Below the pieces are notes generated by a model, which saw only the letters and a program-made list of their open reading frames with translations, was not told the origin of the DNA and searched no databases. This document shows positions 1-15,063 of a stretch of DNA of 64,000 nucleotides, piece after piece. The stretch is taken from NCBI RefSeq assembly GCF_947179165.1, contig NC_077246.1, positions 68,792,421-68,856,420 of the forward strand. Direction: 5' to 3'. Each line of letters starts with the position of its first letter. The stretch's first letter is position 1. The position numbers and the translations under genes were made by a program. The stretch is from Solanum dulcamara (lineage: Eukaryota > Streptophyta > Magnoliopsida > Solanales > Solanaceae).

Positions 1-1653
1 TCTGACAATAGGACACATGGTGAATCCTAGAGATCCTGTTCTCCTCCAGTCACTTGCTTTGATAGAATACAAGAACTCCAGTGCAAACCTTGCTCGAGTT
101 TTATTCCGGAGGGCATCTCAACTGGATCCAAGGCATCAACCAGTTTGGATTGTAAGACCTTTCTTTTTAATAGTAAAATCTCTACAGAAGTCAGAAAAAA
201 ATGCTTACACTTTTTTGTTTTCAGCAATGCTAAGTTCTTAAGCTTCAACAGAATAATCGAGTGGACTTGTTTACAACCTTAATGAAAGACTCACTCGAAT
301 AGATCAAGCTCTTGACATGGTAAATATAAGATGAAAAGACTAAAAGAGCTGAATACAATTGATGAACTCATCAGTGTTTTTTCCATTTGTTCTTACAGTC
401 TTAAGATAATAAGACTTGTAAATTTAACAACTTTGCTTGTCGAGATTCACTTAGGAGCCAGCTCCTCTTACTTGCACAAATAGATTCAAGAGAAATCTAC
501 TTATTCGACAACTATTCATTCTCATTAACATGCACGCTTGCATCAAATGCTGACTAAACTTGGTACTGATATAGGCTTGGGGTTGGATGGAGTGGAAAGA
601 AGGAAACATTTCCACTGCTCGGGAACTATACCAGAAAGCTTTATCGATCAACTCAACTACTGAAAGTGCTGCACGCTGTCTTCAGGTAATGTTAATTTCT
701 AATAGATAAGAGTAATTTTCTAGTTTGCTTTTTGTAAAACATTTTGATGCAAATTGTGGAGGTTATATTTGATGAACACTAAGTAAATCATTAGTCCATA
801 CTCGTAATTGTGGCTTGCATCTTAATCTCTCCTTTGTTCGAACAAGTAGTAAATTCTGGTTATATGTGATCTTTTTCCCATAGGAAATGTACCAAGAGTT
901 GTTTACGACTCTGAGATTTGGTTTGTAGGCTTGGGGTGTTTTGGAGCAAAGAGCTGGAAATCTATCAGCTGCTCGAAGATTATTCAGATCGTCTCTGAAC
1001 ATAAACTCTCAGAGCTATATAACATGGATGACATGGGCAAATTTGGAGGAAGATCAAGGCAACTCTGTCCGTGCAGAGGAAATCCGTAATCTCTACTTTC
1101 AACAGGTAAATGAGAATTCACCATGAATAAAGTCATTTCCTTCAATGACCACATTTTAAGCATCGTTTTCGATATTCACGATTACTGCTTAACTAAATCA
1201 GTGTTCCATATAGCTACACTTCCCCCATCTTTACATCATTAGATGTTTTTGTTTACACAGCGTACTGAAGTTGTCGATGATGAGTCGTGGATTATGGGCT
1301 TCTTAGACGTCATTGATCCGGCGATTGATAGCATAAAGAGGCTCTTGAATTTAGATCAAAACTCTTATTACAAGGTAAAAGAGTCTACTTCTAATACTAT
1401 TGTTGGAGACGACGTTGAGGGGAGCACAGAAGAATCAGCTTCCCCCTCCTCGGCTAACGTCAATGACAATAACATAGATACAGGAAGCGGCTTTGATTTA
1501 GATGATTTTATCCGCGTAATGTTGTCTTTGGATCCTTCAAAATTGGAAGTTCAGCTTGCAACATCTCTGAAGGACCCTCCAAAGATTGCTAGAACCACTA
1601 GTGGGGTGTGGCGACCAGCGACAAAAACCAGTAGAACATCAACAAAACTTTGA
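1..1653 (+). CDS. HCF107: HCF107, 3' part (chloroplast HAT/TPR RNA-binding protein)
   Basis: The last four exons are visible: 1-151 (continuing from outside the window), 575-685, 929-1105 and 1261-1653, with GT-AG borders, intact phase and stop TGA at 1651-1653. They encode about 276 residues. The visible part carries half-a-TPR (HAT) repeats, each with paired tryptophans and a basic Ala/Leu helix, for example WMEWKEGNISTARELYQKAL and WANLEEDQGNSVRAEEIRNL. It is followed by the tail starting RTEVVDDESW and an acidic/serine-rich stretch ending in a GSGFDLDDFI motif, which I recognise from HCF107 C-termini. In Arabidopsis the protein acts in the chloroplast, where it binds the psbH 5' leader, stabilises the processed RNA and promotes its translation. 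The N-terminus, including the transit peptide, lies upstream. I see no lesion in the visible part. Confidence 0.9.
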
Positions 1654-1658
1654 TTTTA

Positions 1659-1770
1659 GAACAACAACATATTCAGTGTAATCCACAAGTGGAGTCTGAG
1701 GAGGTTGGGAGGGTGATGTGTACGCAACCTTAACCTACTTTGTGAAGGTAGAGAGACCGTTTCTGATAAA
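1659..1770 (-). mobile_element. TS-like SINE remnant in HCF107 3' UTR
   Basis: Read on the minus strand, this is a diverged TS-type SINE: a pyrimidine-rich CTCTCTACCTTCACAAAG block, a GCGTACAC block, CTCCACTTGTGGATTACACTG and a terminal TTG run (CAACAACA at 1661 on the plus strand). It starts a few bases after the HCF107 stop codon, so it probably forms part of the 3' UTR. Assignment rests on resemblance to better copies at 40321 and 50314 in this window. Confidence 0.75.
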
Positions 1771-3331
1771 TCCTCCGTTCAAGTAATTTTATGAAGTATA
1801 ATTGTTCTTTAGTGGGAATTGCAACGTTCATTAGTATTGTCAAATGAAGAAGTCTTGGACTACATTTTGTAAATTAGTTAGGAAGATTGAGAAAAATTGT
1901 ATAATTTGATTTCACAATCAAATTACCTAGAAATACACATCTACACATACCATATATTTTTTGTTTTACCAAACATTAATAAATAAATAATTTATTTTGC
2001 GGAAAAAAAAACATTTTCCTCCCTACCCAACACACCACTATTTTAAATCCAAAGGATAAGTGTAGATATCATATAAAAGAAGAAACTTTTTTGAAGCCAC
2101 AAATTTGCAAAGGTGTTGATGTTTCTTTCAATGTAATTTGAAGTCCTTATAAAGATCATTGGGACCAAATGAAAAAAATTAAAATACATTTTTATAATAT
2201 ATATAAAATGGATATGGACAAAGGATTTCTAGTCATTGGATGTCCAATGACAGGGAGTTTTAGTGACCAGGTGGCAGTTTTTTATGGATAAATAACTACC
2301 ATGTCATTAATTTGTACATATCTTTAATTGAAGAAAAGAAAAAAATGCAATTGCACATAAAAATAGAAATAAAACTCTTTGAAAAAGATTTAATTAGAAT
2401 TTTGCTTTATTGATCACAATAAAACTACAATTTACCTTTTAATAACGTACTTATTGATTTTGCCATAATGAAGTTACTTATTACTGAATTTAAGGAGGTA
2501 TAGATTAAGCATGTTTAATTTTTTTCATTTTGTAGACGAAATAAGTTTTTTTGGAGACCGTTTTACCTTTAATGTGAGATTTTCCGGCACAAATTTAAAT
2601 TTAGCTAGACATCAAATGCAGATATTGGACACTGAATGAAAAATAACAAAAGATTATTCGATTTCCAGGGATATTTTTGATATGATGGAAAATATTTTTT
2701 TATACTTATTTTTAGTGTTTAATAAGAAAATAGAAAATAAAAGTATTTATATCATTTATTAAAAGAAGCAAATGAAACATATGATCAAATTCATATTAGA
2801 AGGACCATTGAATTCAGATATCGATTATAAAAATAAAGGTAGAATATATAAAACAAACACTAACTTGATATTAGCTGACAAATAAGCATTTCAACTTTGA
2901 GAGTGTACATTTAGATACCTCAACTTAATTTCAACTGACAACTAAACACTCTAACTCATCTCATCTCCACTGTGTTTCGTAGACATTCCGATGCTGACAT
3001 GTCACATAAATTTTGAAGGTGTTTTAGATGATCATTTTGTATGTTGACGTGTTCAACCGACACAATGAAGATGAATTGATGTAATCTAAATGTGCATATT
3101 CAAAAGAGTTATTTACCAGTTAAGTTCATCTAGCACATAAGTAAAAAAAATTAAAATGGAACATACAAGTAGACAAAAAATCTCAACCATACAATGAGTG
3201 AGAGGCTATCTTTCTATCTATCATCCATAATCTCATCCATTTTCTTCCCTCCATCCATTCATTCATAAAACTTCCACATCTTCTTCATCAACACATTACT
3301 GTACTGCTGCTGCTGTAATTCTAAAAGAACA
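1771..3331. other. HCF107-GAPA intergenic region with GAPA upstream DNA
   Basis: This AT-rich stretch has no convincing gene. It holds a foldback element (2865-3140) and, close to the GAPA start, a pyrimidine-rich leader-like segment with repeated CATCCAT words (about 3225-3270). Two perfect matches to the published Gap-box consensus CAAATGAA(A/G)A lie at 1841-1850 and 2166-2175, but they are more than 1.1 kb from the start codon. Confidence 0.5.
2865..3140. mobile_element. Foldback MITE-like element
   Basis: The left arm at about 2877-2925 (containing ACATTTAGATACCTCAACTT) is matched in reverse complement by the right arm at about 3071-3118 (containing the complement of GCACATTTAGATTACATC). 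This gives an imperfect terminal inverted repeat of about 45-50 bp around a non-coding core. No clear target duplication was found, so the exact ends are approximate. Confidence 0.55.
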
Positions 3332-6097
<2,766 letters not shown>

Positions 6098-6208
6098 ATT
6101 TATGAAGAAAAACAAAAGTACATTTTTATCTTGTTTGTAGATTATTGTTCCTTTTTGAAAATTGTAATGAGAACCAAAACAATTTTCCACCTTGTGAAAT
6201 CTCAGTTC

Positions 6209-6214
6209 AATAAA
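6209..6214 (+). terminator. GAPA polyadenylation signal
   Basis: A canonical AATAAA lies 112 bases after the GAPA stop codon, in a T-rich 3' UTR context. Confidence 0.6.
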
Positions 6215-6374
6215 AGTTCCCTTTATTGTCTTTATACAGTATGCTTCTGAATCATCTCTAATGTGACTTCATACTTCTCTTTCTTGTCAATTTCATTTTT
6301 ACTTCGTTTTATACCTTAATGCCATGAATAAAATTTCATTCTTTTCCTATTGTGTGGATAGTAGGTTCGTAGTA

Positions 6375-6966
6375 CTCCCACCATTTTGAAATACTTATCG
6401 TTATTATTAAAAATATTTATCTTAAAATACTTATCATTTGGAAATTCAAGATAAAATTAATTTATTTTTGTCATTTTATCCTTAATAGTAATTGTTTGTG
6501 AAAAAACTGAAAATTACAAATATTCACATAAACAAAGTAATATTCAATAAAGAGAGATTATAGCTTAAGACATAAATAAGAATAAAATAATCTCTTAATT
6601 AATGTTGGCATAATACATAAACATGTCATTTTAACTTGGCCCCATCTGGTATCTATACCCTTCAATTTTGGATATACACAAGTAGACATTTAAACTTGTA
6701 TAGAGTTAAACAAGTAGACATGTCCTACTTAGTGTCCTATGTTCGCAATTCGCATCGGCATCCTATATGGCGTCTTATATATATTATGTCACGTAGGACG
6801 CGTGTGTCTACTTGTTCAACTTTATACATGTTTGTGTGTATATATATAAAGTTGGAAAACTTAAATATCAATTGAAGCCAAATTAAAAACAGATTTATAT
6901 ATTATGACAATTAATATTTATTAAAAAGTGTGTAAATAAAAAACATGACAAGTATTCTAAGACGAG
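6375..6966. mobile_element. Stowaway-like MITE carrying a nested MITE
   Basis: The left end, TA followed by CTCCCACCATTTTGAAATAC, matches the right end in reverse complement (CTCGTCTTAGAATACTTGTC followed by TA). TA on both sides and a CTCCC terminus are the Stowaway (Tc1/mariner-type) pattern. A second foldback element (6629-6889) interrupts it; without that insert it would be about 330 bp. The terminal repeats are degenerate, so this is an old copy. Confidence 0.55.
6629..6889. mobile_element. Nested foldback MITE
   Basis: The termini TTTTAACTTGGC (left) and the complement of GCCAAATTAAAA (right) are inverted. Further in, AACAAGTAGACATGTCCTAC pairs with the complement of GTAGGACGCGTGTGTCTACTTG, so long arms flank a short core. 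An open frame across this stretch is fortuitous. Confidence 0.6.
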
Positions 6967-7044
6967 TACTTTTTCTTGGTCATTCTTTCCTTTCAATTTC
7001 ATTTTACCTGCCTCGTTTTCTACAATTATTATAAAACTAGACAT

Positions 7045-7770
7045 TGGAGCCCGTGAATATGTTACTCACTTTGTGCTCAATATATGTTACGCAAATTAAA
7101 TTTGGAGAGCCTATTAATTTAATTTTTTTATGAATCGTAAATATTCTATGTTATTAATTATTATAATTTATATTACTTTTTTATATAATTTTAGATAATA
7201 TATGTTACTTTTTTCATCTCAATATATGTGGCATTGATAGAATTTGGAGAGTCAACCAAATTTTATGTCTTTTATAAATATTTTAAGTTGTCAATTATTG
7301 TGATTTATAATACTCTTTATATCATTTTCAAATAAAATATGTTACTTTCTCTATCTCAATTTATATGATACTGATAAATTTCGGGAGAAACAAATTAAAA
7401 CGGAAAAAATACAAAATAAAACTAAATTACCCCTATCTAGGAAGCAGGCGTCAATTATTGTGATTTATAATACTTTTTACGTCATTTTAAAATAAAATAT
7501 GTAACTTTCTCTATCTCAATTTATATGACACTGATAAATTTCGAAAATCAACCGAATATTTTCTGTCATTTAAATTTTTAAGTTGTAATTATTATGATTT
7601 ATAGTACTATTTAGTTATTTCAAATAATATATATTACTTTTTTTTGTCTTAATTTATGTGGCGCCGATAGAATTTCAAAAATTAATCGAATTTTTTATAT
7701 ATCTTTTAAATATTTTAAATAATTAATTATTGTCATTTATAATATTTTTATGTAATTTTTAAATATATAA
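7045..7770. repeat. Degenerate array of ~140-bp modules upstream of first NLR
   Basis: About five modules begin near 7050, 7200, 7337, 7497 and 7628. Each opens with a variant of ATATGTTACTTTCTCTATCT, followed by TCAATTTATATGACACTGAT and a conserved middle ATTATTGTGATTTATAATAC. The same module recurs at 57227-57475 and 59640-60735, directly upstream of the second NLR. No coding capacity is seen. Confidence 0.7.
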
Positions 7771-7822
7771 CATACTATAAAAAAATAAATTTAAAAAATA
7801 TATAAAATAATTAAGTAGTAAT

Positions 7823-7870
7823 CTAGGAAGCAGGCATGTTGACCAACACCTACGAACACCTGCTTCCTAG
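7823..7870. other. Perfect 12-bp stem inverted repeat
   Basis: CTAGGAAGCAGG at 7823-7834 is exactly complementary to CCTGCTTCCTAG at 7859-7870, with a 24-base loop. A third copy of CTAGGAAGCAGG lies at 7437-7448 inside the module array. It may be the remnant of a small transposon end. Confidence 0.6.
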
Positions 7871-8454
7871 ACTCTTATACTTAGTAATACAATAGTTAAG
7901 AGAGATTTTTCCTTTTTGTTTGTGCTTTCATCATAATTTCGCACCGATTTAACTTTAATTTATGCCATAAAATATCATTTATTTTATCATAGTTGGTGTT
8001 GCATCTTTATTTCGAATAAATAAGAAATTACATGTAATACATATATTATTATTTTTTTTTTAAAAAAAACATGATTGTGTAAATGTTTATTTTTCTTTCT
8101 GATACGTAAAAGTTCAGTACAAAAATGTGAACACAAATATCATGATGATCAAACAAATTTATTTTATTAGGTACAGTACAACACAATTTGTTACTTTTGA
8201 CTCTTTTCCTCATAAAGTAGAAGCCCCATGATCATATTTCCGGATTTTCTATGCTTTAATCACATAAAACGAACCTCGTTTTACGCGTAATTACACGCTA
8301 ATTACTCACAAATTGCAGAGTTCTAAGCTTTAATCACATAAATTAATGGACTCCTCCATTTAACACGATAATGATCACTATAAAATTTACAGTAAAACAT
8401 GTACAATTCTAAAACAAAACTCATAATCAAGAGTTATTATAAGGCTCCTGAAAA

Positions 8455-11044
8455 ATGATTGATGCTGTTGTGTCATTTGCAGTTAAAAAAACTAGGAGAT
8501 TTCCTCATACAGGAAATTACGGTCCGCGGAAATCTCAGAGAGAATGTGCAGTGGCTGAGAAATGAGCTGTTGTATATGCCATCTTTCCTCAAAGGTGCAG
8601 AAGAAAAGCAAGTTGAAGATCAAAGAGTTCAACAATGGGTGTTTGAGATCAACTCTATTGCTAGTGACGCTGTTGCTATACTCGAGACTTACAGCTTAGA
8701 GGCTGCAAGTAAAGGTGATCATGACGATGGATTTGCTAGTCGTCTTAAGGTTTGCACTTGCATTGGTAGGAAGGAGACCAAATTCTTCTACAATGTGAGC
8801 AAGGAGGGAGATAGAATCACTCAAGCAGCAACTCATTGATATTTCTCGCAAAAGAGAAACATATGGTATTAGAGATATTAATAATGCAGGAGGAGAAGGG
8901 CCAAACAACAGGTCTGTTATGGTTAGAACATTGAGGAGAACTACCTCCTATATAGATGAGGATCACACATTTGTTGTCTTTCAGGATGTTGTAGAAAGAT
9001 TGCTAGCTGAACTACTCAAAGACGAGCCACGTAGAAGCATCATCTCCATCTATGGTATGGGGGGGTTAGGCAAGACCACTCTTGCAAGAAACCTCTACAA
9101 CACTCCTAATATAGTATCTAGCTTCCCAACACGCGTTTGGATATGTGTTTCGCAAGAGTACAACACAATGGATCTCCTTAGGAATATCATAAAATCCATC
9201 CAAGGTTGCACCAAAGGAATTCTAGATTTGTTGGAAAGGATAGAAGAAAGAGATCTAGAAATTTACCTTCGTGATCTATTGAAAGAACGCAGATACCTTT
9301 TGGTGGTTGATGATCTATGGCAGAGAGAAGCATGGGAAAGTTTGAAAAGAGCCTTCCCAGATGGAAAGGATGGCAGCAGAGTGATTATTAAAACACCCAA
9401 GGAGGATGTTGCTGAAAGAGCGGCTGAAAAAGGTTTTGCCCATAGACTTGGGTTTCCTAAGCCAAGAAGAAAGTTGGGACCTCTTTTGCAGGAAACTACT
9501 TGATGTTCAGGTAATGGTCCTAGCAATGGAAAGGCTAGCTAGGGATATGGTGGACAAATGTGGAGGCTTACCTCTTGGTATTGTCATATTAAGCGGTTTG
9601 CTTTCACATAAACGGGGGCTAGAAGCATGGCAAAAGGTGAAAGCACACCTTTGGCGGCATATGCGAGATGACTCTGTTGAAATCTCCTACATACTGTCAT
9701 TAAGCAACAATGATCTGTCAACTGTTCTCAAACAGTGTTTTCTCTACTTTGGTATTTTTCCAGAAGATCATTTGATCTGTGCTGAAAACATAATGCGGCT
9801 GTGGATGGACGAGGGATTCATACCAAGAGGAGAAGAAAGAATGGAGGACGTCACTGAATGTGTCCTGAATGAGCTAATAAGACGAAGCTTGGTTCAAGTG
9901 GCAGATACACTTTGGGAAAATGTTGTCAATTGTAAGATTCATGATCTACTTCGTGATCTCGCTATACAAAAAGCATTGAAGGTAAACTTCTTTGACATTT
10001 ATGATACAAGAAACCACTCCATATCCTCCTTATGTCTCAGACATGCCATTCATGATCAAGCAGAAAGGTACTTCTCACTTGATTTTTCCAGCCTGAAGGT
10101 AAGGTCACTTATGGTCCTTGCTGGTTTTTATAATATGAGACATTTGAATTTCAAAAATGCGTTCCAACATATATATGTGTTGCACTTGGAGAATCGAACG
10201 GTGTTGTTTCCATTACCAGATGCCATAGGAATTTTGTACCAACTCAAGTTCTTAAGCTTGAGAGACTACTGTAATATTCCCTCCTCCATTGGCAACCTCA
10301 AGAATTTGATGACACTCCAAGTCTTGGATAAGGATAGTTCACGCTATTGCATATTAACCCGGAGACATCTAACTTAATAAATCTTAGGCATTTAGTTGCT
10401 CCGTATAGAAAATCTCTGCAACTTCACAAATTCACAAGTCTCCATGTTCTAAAACACATTTCTTGTGATCAGTGGAAATATGTTGATCCTGTTGAGTTAG
10501 TCAATCTTCATGAATTAATCATGTATAGTATAAAGAAAACTTACTCCCTAAACAACATTAGCAGCTTGAAAAACCTTAGCACTCTCATATTGTGTTGTGT
10601 AGCTTATGAATCATTTCCAACCCTTGAATATCTTAGTTCTTGACAAAACCTTCAAAAGTTGTGGTTAGAGGGGCGAATAGAAAAACTGCCCCTATCGGAG
10701 CAGTTTCCAAATTCCTTCGGTACTCAGAACTTATTGAAGATCCCATGCCTACTCTAGGGAAGTTGCCAAATCTAAGGAATCTCGATCTATTTAGAGCTTA
10801 CGAAGGAATAAAAATTACCTGCAGCGATAATAGCTTCTGTCAACTGGAGTTCCCAAGTCTTGCTCATCTTCAAAACCTGGAAAGATGGCATTTAGCCACA
10901 AGTGCCATGCCTCGGATTAAACGTTTGAGCATTCAACAATGTCCAGATCTGAAGGAGATTCCAGAGAGAATGAAAGGAGGGGTTATCCTCGAGTGTGTGC
11001 AGGAAATTGATCGCAAGTCTGTACATCACAAATCAAACAGGTAA
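8455..11044 (+). pseudogene. CC-NB-LRR disease-resistance pseudogene (RPP8/RPP13-like CNL)
   Basis: Homologous along its whole length to the NLR at 60923. Coiled-coil N-terminus, P-loop GMGGLGKTTLARNLY at about 9053-9097, kinase-2 LLVVDDLW at about 9298-9321, RNBS-D CFLYFGIFPED, a VHD-type motif (here IHDLLRDLAIQKAL), then LRRs. Lesions relative to that copy: an extra base in the A7 run 8485-8491, so the start codon at 8455 is out of frame; a net 4-base insertion near 8807; an extra G at 9450-9452 that interrupts the NB-ARC domain; an indel near 10330-10345; nonsense TGA at 10641-10643 (TGT in the sister copy); a further shift at about 10695-10735. RNBS-B is altered (IIKTPKEDV where the sister has IITTRKEDV). 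Functional NLRs are intracellular immune receptors; this copy cannot make one. Confidence 0.9.
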
Positions 11045-11518
11045 ATATACAAATAAATCCCAATTCATGGTGATCATTTCTTTCATTTCGTTACTCACTC
11101 TCACAGTTTAGTATCAACTTACTTAGAGATCAACTTTAAGTCAGAATCTATAAGTAAATGTTTATGATAAGAGTATTACTAGTGATCTGTTATTTTGTCA
11201 ACACTTCATATTGTCATGAACATTTACAACTGATTATCTTAGGTAATAATCTTTTTGTTTTTTTATCCAACACTGATGATAGGCTATAAACACGAGTTTT
11301 TAGCTACATTTCGCCCTTTCATTTACTACACTTTAATTGTGTTTGAGGTATAATGTTATCATTTTATACTCATTATGTGTCTTTTGTTGTATAAAGACTT
11401 GTCCCTGAGCTAATGAACAATTGTTCAGCAAAAGCGGATGTTCTGAGACTTTGAAGTCTTGAGTAGAAGTCCAAGATGATGATCCAGGATCATGTTCTGG
11501 GTTCAAGGGTCGTGAGCA
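11045..11518. other. NLR 3' flank, no gene seen
   Basis: The start (GTAAATATACAAATAAATCC) matches the region just after the second NLR, so it is duplicated 3' flank. The rest is AT-rich DNA up to the hAT target site. No supported feature. Confidence 0.6.
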
Positions 11519-12309
11519 AGCAAGAGTAAGGCTGGCAGCGGAACCGGAACTTACTGGTACCGGTAGCGGTACCGGTCCGTCCCGATCCGATTCTGGTTCC
11601 ATCCCGGTCCAGTAAGTTCCGATAGGGGTAGGGGTATGGGGGGATGGGTAGGGGTAACGGGACGGGTGGGTGGTGGTTTATCGGTCCGTCCCGATCCGGT
11701 TTGCGCCAGTATTGGTCCAGATTTTTCCGCCAGAAAATTAAATTTTTTATATTTTAGCCGTTAATATAGTCGTTTGGCCCCCCACCCCAATGGCTATATT
11801 ACCCCATCAGCCCCCTAAACACCCCCTATCCCCCAATTTTTTATAATATCCTAAAGTTTGTAAAAAATACAATTAGGTCCTATTTTTAACTATAAAAATC
11901 CCCCACCCCTTTACAATTTTTTCACAATACTTTCTACTCTCTCAACTCTCAACTCTTTCAAGTTTTGTTATTTCTAAAATACTTTATTAAGTGTTCTTAA
12001 ATTATATTAGTTGGAAAATTTTGGTGGATTATTTTGGAATATCTTCAAGCTTCAAGTTCAGCAATTTTCGGCTTTTACACCTATTTTTACGCAAATATTC
12101 GGTACATTCGTTCCAACTTACAATTTTCATCTTTTTAGACTTTATTAGTTTATTTATTTATTTGTTTGTGTTTAATTTACGTAGTATATTTAATTTGCAT
12201 GTTTGTAAAATTTTAATAGTTCGCTTATTTAGTCTTCACTAGTTTACTTATTTATTTGTGTGTGTTTAAATTTTGTATTATTTAATTTGCATATTTGTAA
12301 AATTTAAAT

Positions 12310-12638
12310 ATGGATTTCGGAGACAAAAATATTTTTAGAAAAAGTAAAAAATCAATTAGCTAGTGTTGCTAATGTTTTAACTAGAAAAACTAAATTTGGT
12401 GGTAATTCTTCTAAATCTAAAACTAGACAACCACCATTACGTATTGACACGGATGATTATACGCATGTAAATAATACTTGTTTTGATATTGATAGTAATA
12501 CTCAATTAGACCATGAATATTTAGATAGAAGATATGGTAGTTTTGATGAATCACTAGATGATGATGATGATGATGATAATGTAGATAATGATGATATTGA
12601 TACATTTGATGATGATGATGAAACTGAGCCACCTACGG
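12310..12638 (+). pseudogene. hAT transposase N-terminal fragment
   Basis: ATG at 12310 opens a short frame that stops within 18 codons. An overlapping frame from about 12364 encodes a basic segment (SKSKTRQPPLRI), then a very acidic Asp-rich stretch around 12558-12620, and is then cut by the retrotransposon LTR. Acidic or low-complexity leaders before a BED zinc finger are common in plant hAT transposases. The finger and catalytic core are not present here, so the assignment rests mainly on its place inside the hAT termini. Confidence 0.5.
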
Positions 12639-15047
12639 TGTAACACCCCTAAAAAAATTTCCCCTAAAATTCAAATCCTTCTTGTATACGAGTAGGGTCG
12701 AACTCGAGTATTAAGGAGCGTATGCATGAGTCTTTGAGAATTTGAGCAGCGTTAGAGGTGAGGTGGGGTCATGAAGGACCCCTAGGATCAAATTAAATCT
12801 AAAAGATTCGTCGTGGCTAAGTTTGGGTAGGAGTTCGCATAAGGGGTCGACTTCTAATGACCCTATCTTTTGAAAAGACGACAATCTGGGGGGCCCATGA
12901 CCCATCAAATCAAAGGTCGTTGAGTATTCTTTCCAACGCCACCAAGAATGAAACTTTTGAAGTTCGGAGTCGAGAGGTATGACGATCCTAAGATGAACTA
13001 GCACAACAGAGATTTTCAAGCCTGGGTTGCAATTGCTGGAAAACTGGGCTTGGCGCCGCAGTGGCGCGACACGCCACTATCGCGCCAGAAACATGCCTCA
13101 GTAGTTTGGGCTCAGGCGCGGCGTGCCACTAAAAGTTGTGCAGGGTTTTTCAGGCCAAATTTCCAAAACCCAGAAAATATGGCCTTGGCGCTGTAAGGGC
13201 GCGACGTGCCACTATCGCGCCAGAAACATGCCTCAGTAGTTTGGTCTCTGGCGCGGCGCGCCACTACGAGGTGTGCAGGTTTTAGGCGTATTCAGCCTGG
13301 CGCTGCAATAGCGCCATGCGCCACTATCGCGCCAGGTGCATTTTTAGCCTATTTTCAGAACTTTTGAGGAGGGGCAATTTGGGAACTTACCCAAATTATA
13401 TATATGTCACCCTTGGTCTTTTGGGAACACATTTTGCAGCCTTACCCTCTCTCTAAAAAGCCCTAGCTTCTCTCTCTCTTCTTCTTCTTCTCCATTTCCA
13501 ACAAAAAGGAGTCCAAGAGCTTCAAGATTTGAGTCCTCCATTGAAGACCCAACCACAAGGTTTTCTTCAAGTCTTCACTAAGGTATGTAAGGCTATCCAA
13601 AACATGGGTTGAGTCCACCCATGTGCCTTATTCTTGCTTTGAGGATAGATGTTCATGAAAATGGAGTTCTTGGTATGGTCTAAGTTTAAATGAGTTTTAT
13701 CCCATATTTATTTGATTCTATAGGTATTGATGTTGTTGAATTAAGAAGTTCCCAAAATGAGTTGATGAAAATGAGTTGTTAAATATGTTCTATTGATCTT
13801 CTTGACTATGTAGATTTTGATAAAAGATGTTATTTTCTTTAAAATGTTGCTTATTATAAAAATGTAAATTTAAAGTCTTGAAATTGTGATGAGTCTCAAA
13901 GATTTCTCATATGGATGGAGGGAATGATTGATTATATCTAGATGTTGCTATATATATGCATTTAAATTTCTTTTGAAGATATGATTGAGATTGATCGGAT
14001 AGTATGATTAGAAGAGATTTGATTGTGATAGAGATGATGAGTTGACAAGGTTGTAATGAGACTTGTCGATATGATTTGATTGAGTTGATTGGATGGAGTT
14101 TTATGAGCATTGAGTGTTGGGAGAAGTATCGAGCACCGAATTGGGCAAGAGTATAGTCCATACTCGAACCCAATAACTACGTCGCCAAACGTAGGGGAGA
14201 TGGAACCGTTAAAGTCGGATGCTTCCCCGAGAGATTTGTCCTGATATTATAGGACCTAGTTGGATTGGATCCATGATTTGTTGATTCGTTCATACCCTGG
14301 AAAAGTATGAACGGACGCGGCAACAACGTCGGTTTGTTTTACTTTCACTGGCTCATAAGTGATGGTTGTCGGTTAAGAGAAACTCCCAAATAGGTCTTGA
14401 TAGTACTCTGAGTCAGATTGAGTTGAATTGTATGTGATTGGTTCCGTCTAAATCATATTCTTGTTTAGACTTAGGACATTTGATTGAGTTGTTATTCCTC
14501 TTGAGTTGAGCTCCCGAGTTGATAAATTCTTCCCTGATGTTCGTTATATTCGGCCATTTTACATACTCGTACATTCCATGTACTGACGCCATTTGTCCTG
14601 CATCGTTTCATGATGCAGAGACAGGTACTAGAGATCATCAACCGGCGCTCCGTTGAAGATCCACATACACTTCCAGCTAGTTGGTGAGTCCTCCTAGTTC
14701 CTAAAGGATATTGAGCCTTCTTGTACAGTTTTGTTGTCATTCCTTTTATTTTGAGTGTTGGTAGCCATGGACTTGTCATCGGTACCTTCTAGACTTTGAT
14801 AGAGGCTTCATAGACTAGAGTGTGGGAAGGTTGGACTGTTATTTTGAGGAGTCCTATTTTACTTGTTTTGTTGGACTTGAATATATTTGGCCTTCGGCCC
14901 TGCAATGTAAATTGTATGCTATGATTGACCCCTCCTTTGGGTGAGTATGATTGAATGATGAGGTGACTGAATCAGGTGGTTCGCTTGAAGGTCAGAAATG
15001 GCTTTCAAGTGCCGGTCACGTCTAGGGTACCCTCCCGGAGCGTGACA
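12639..15047 (+). repeat. LTR1 (5' LTR of copy A)
   Basis: 2409 bp, begins TGTAACACCCCT and ends CGTGACA. It contains a GC-rich tandem block (about 13045-13345) with GGCGCG/CGCGCC words, a TATA-like AATTATATATATG (about 13395) and a pyrimidine-rich leader. Divergence from LTR2 (2408 bp) is visible as scattered substitutions, so this insertion is older than element B. Confidence 0.9.
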
Positions 15048-15051
15048 AACA

Positions 15052-15063
15052 TGGTATCAGAGC
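15052..15063 (+). other. Primer-binding site of copy A (tRNA-iMet type)
   Basis: TGGTATCAGAGC, complementary to the 3' end of plant initiator methionine tRNA, lies 4 bases after the LTR. This is the usual site for minus-strand priming in Ty3/gypsy elements. Confidence 0.9.

Noticed and set aside
1841..2175. Two perfect Gap-box matches (CAAATGAAGA, CAAATGAAAA) upstream of GAPA
   Set aside because: They lie 1.2-1.5 kb from the start codon, while known Gap boxes are promoter-proximal. Another match occurs by chance at about 40643, so I do not call them regulatory sites.
6636..6875. 79-codon open frame on the plus strand
   Set aside because: It lies wholly in a foldback MITE.
11333..11602. Minus-strand open frame rich in Pro/Ser/Val
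   Set aside because: It runs across the hAT terminal inverted repeat with its GGTACCGGT words; a composition artefact.
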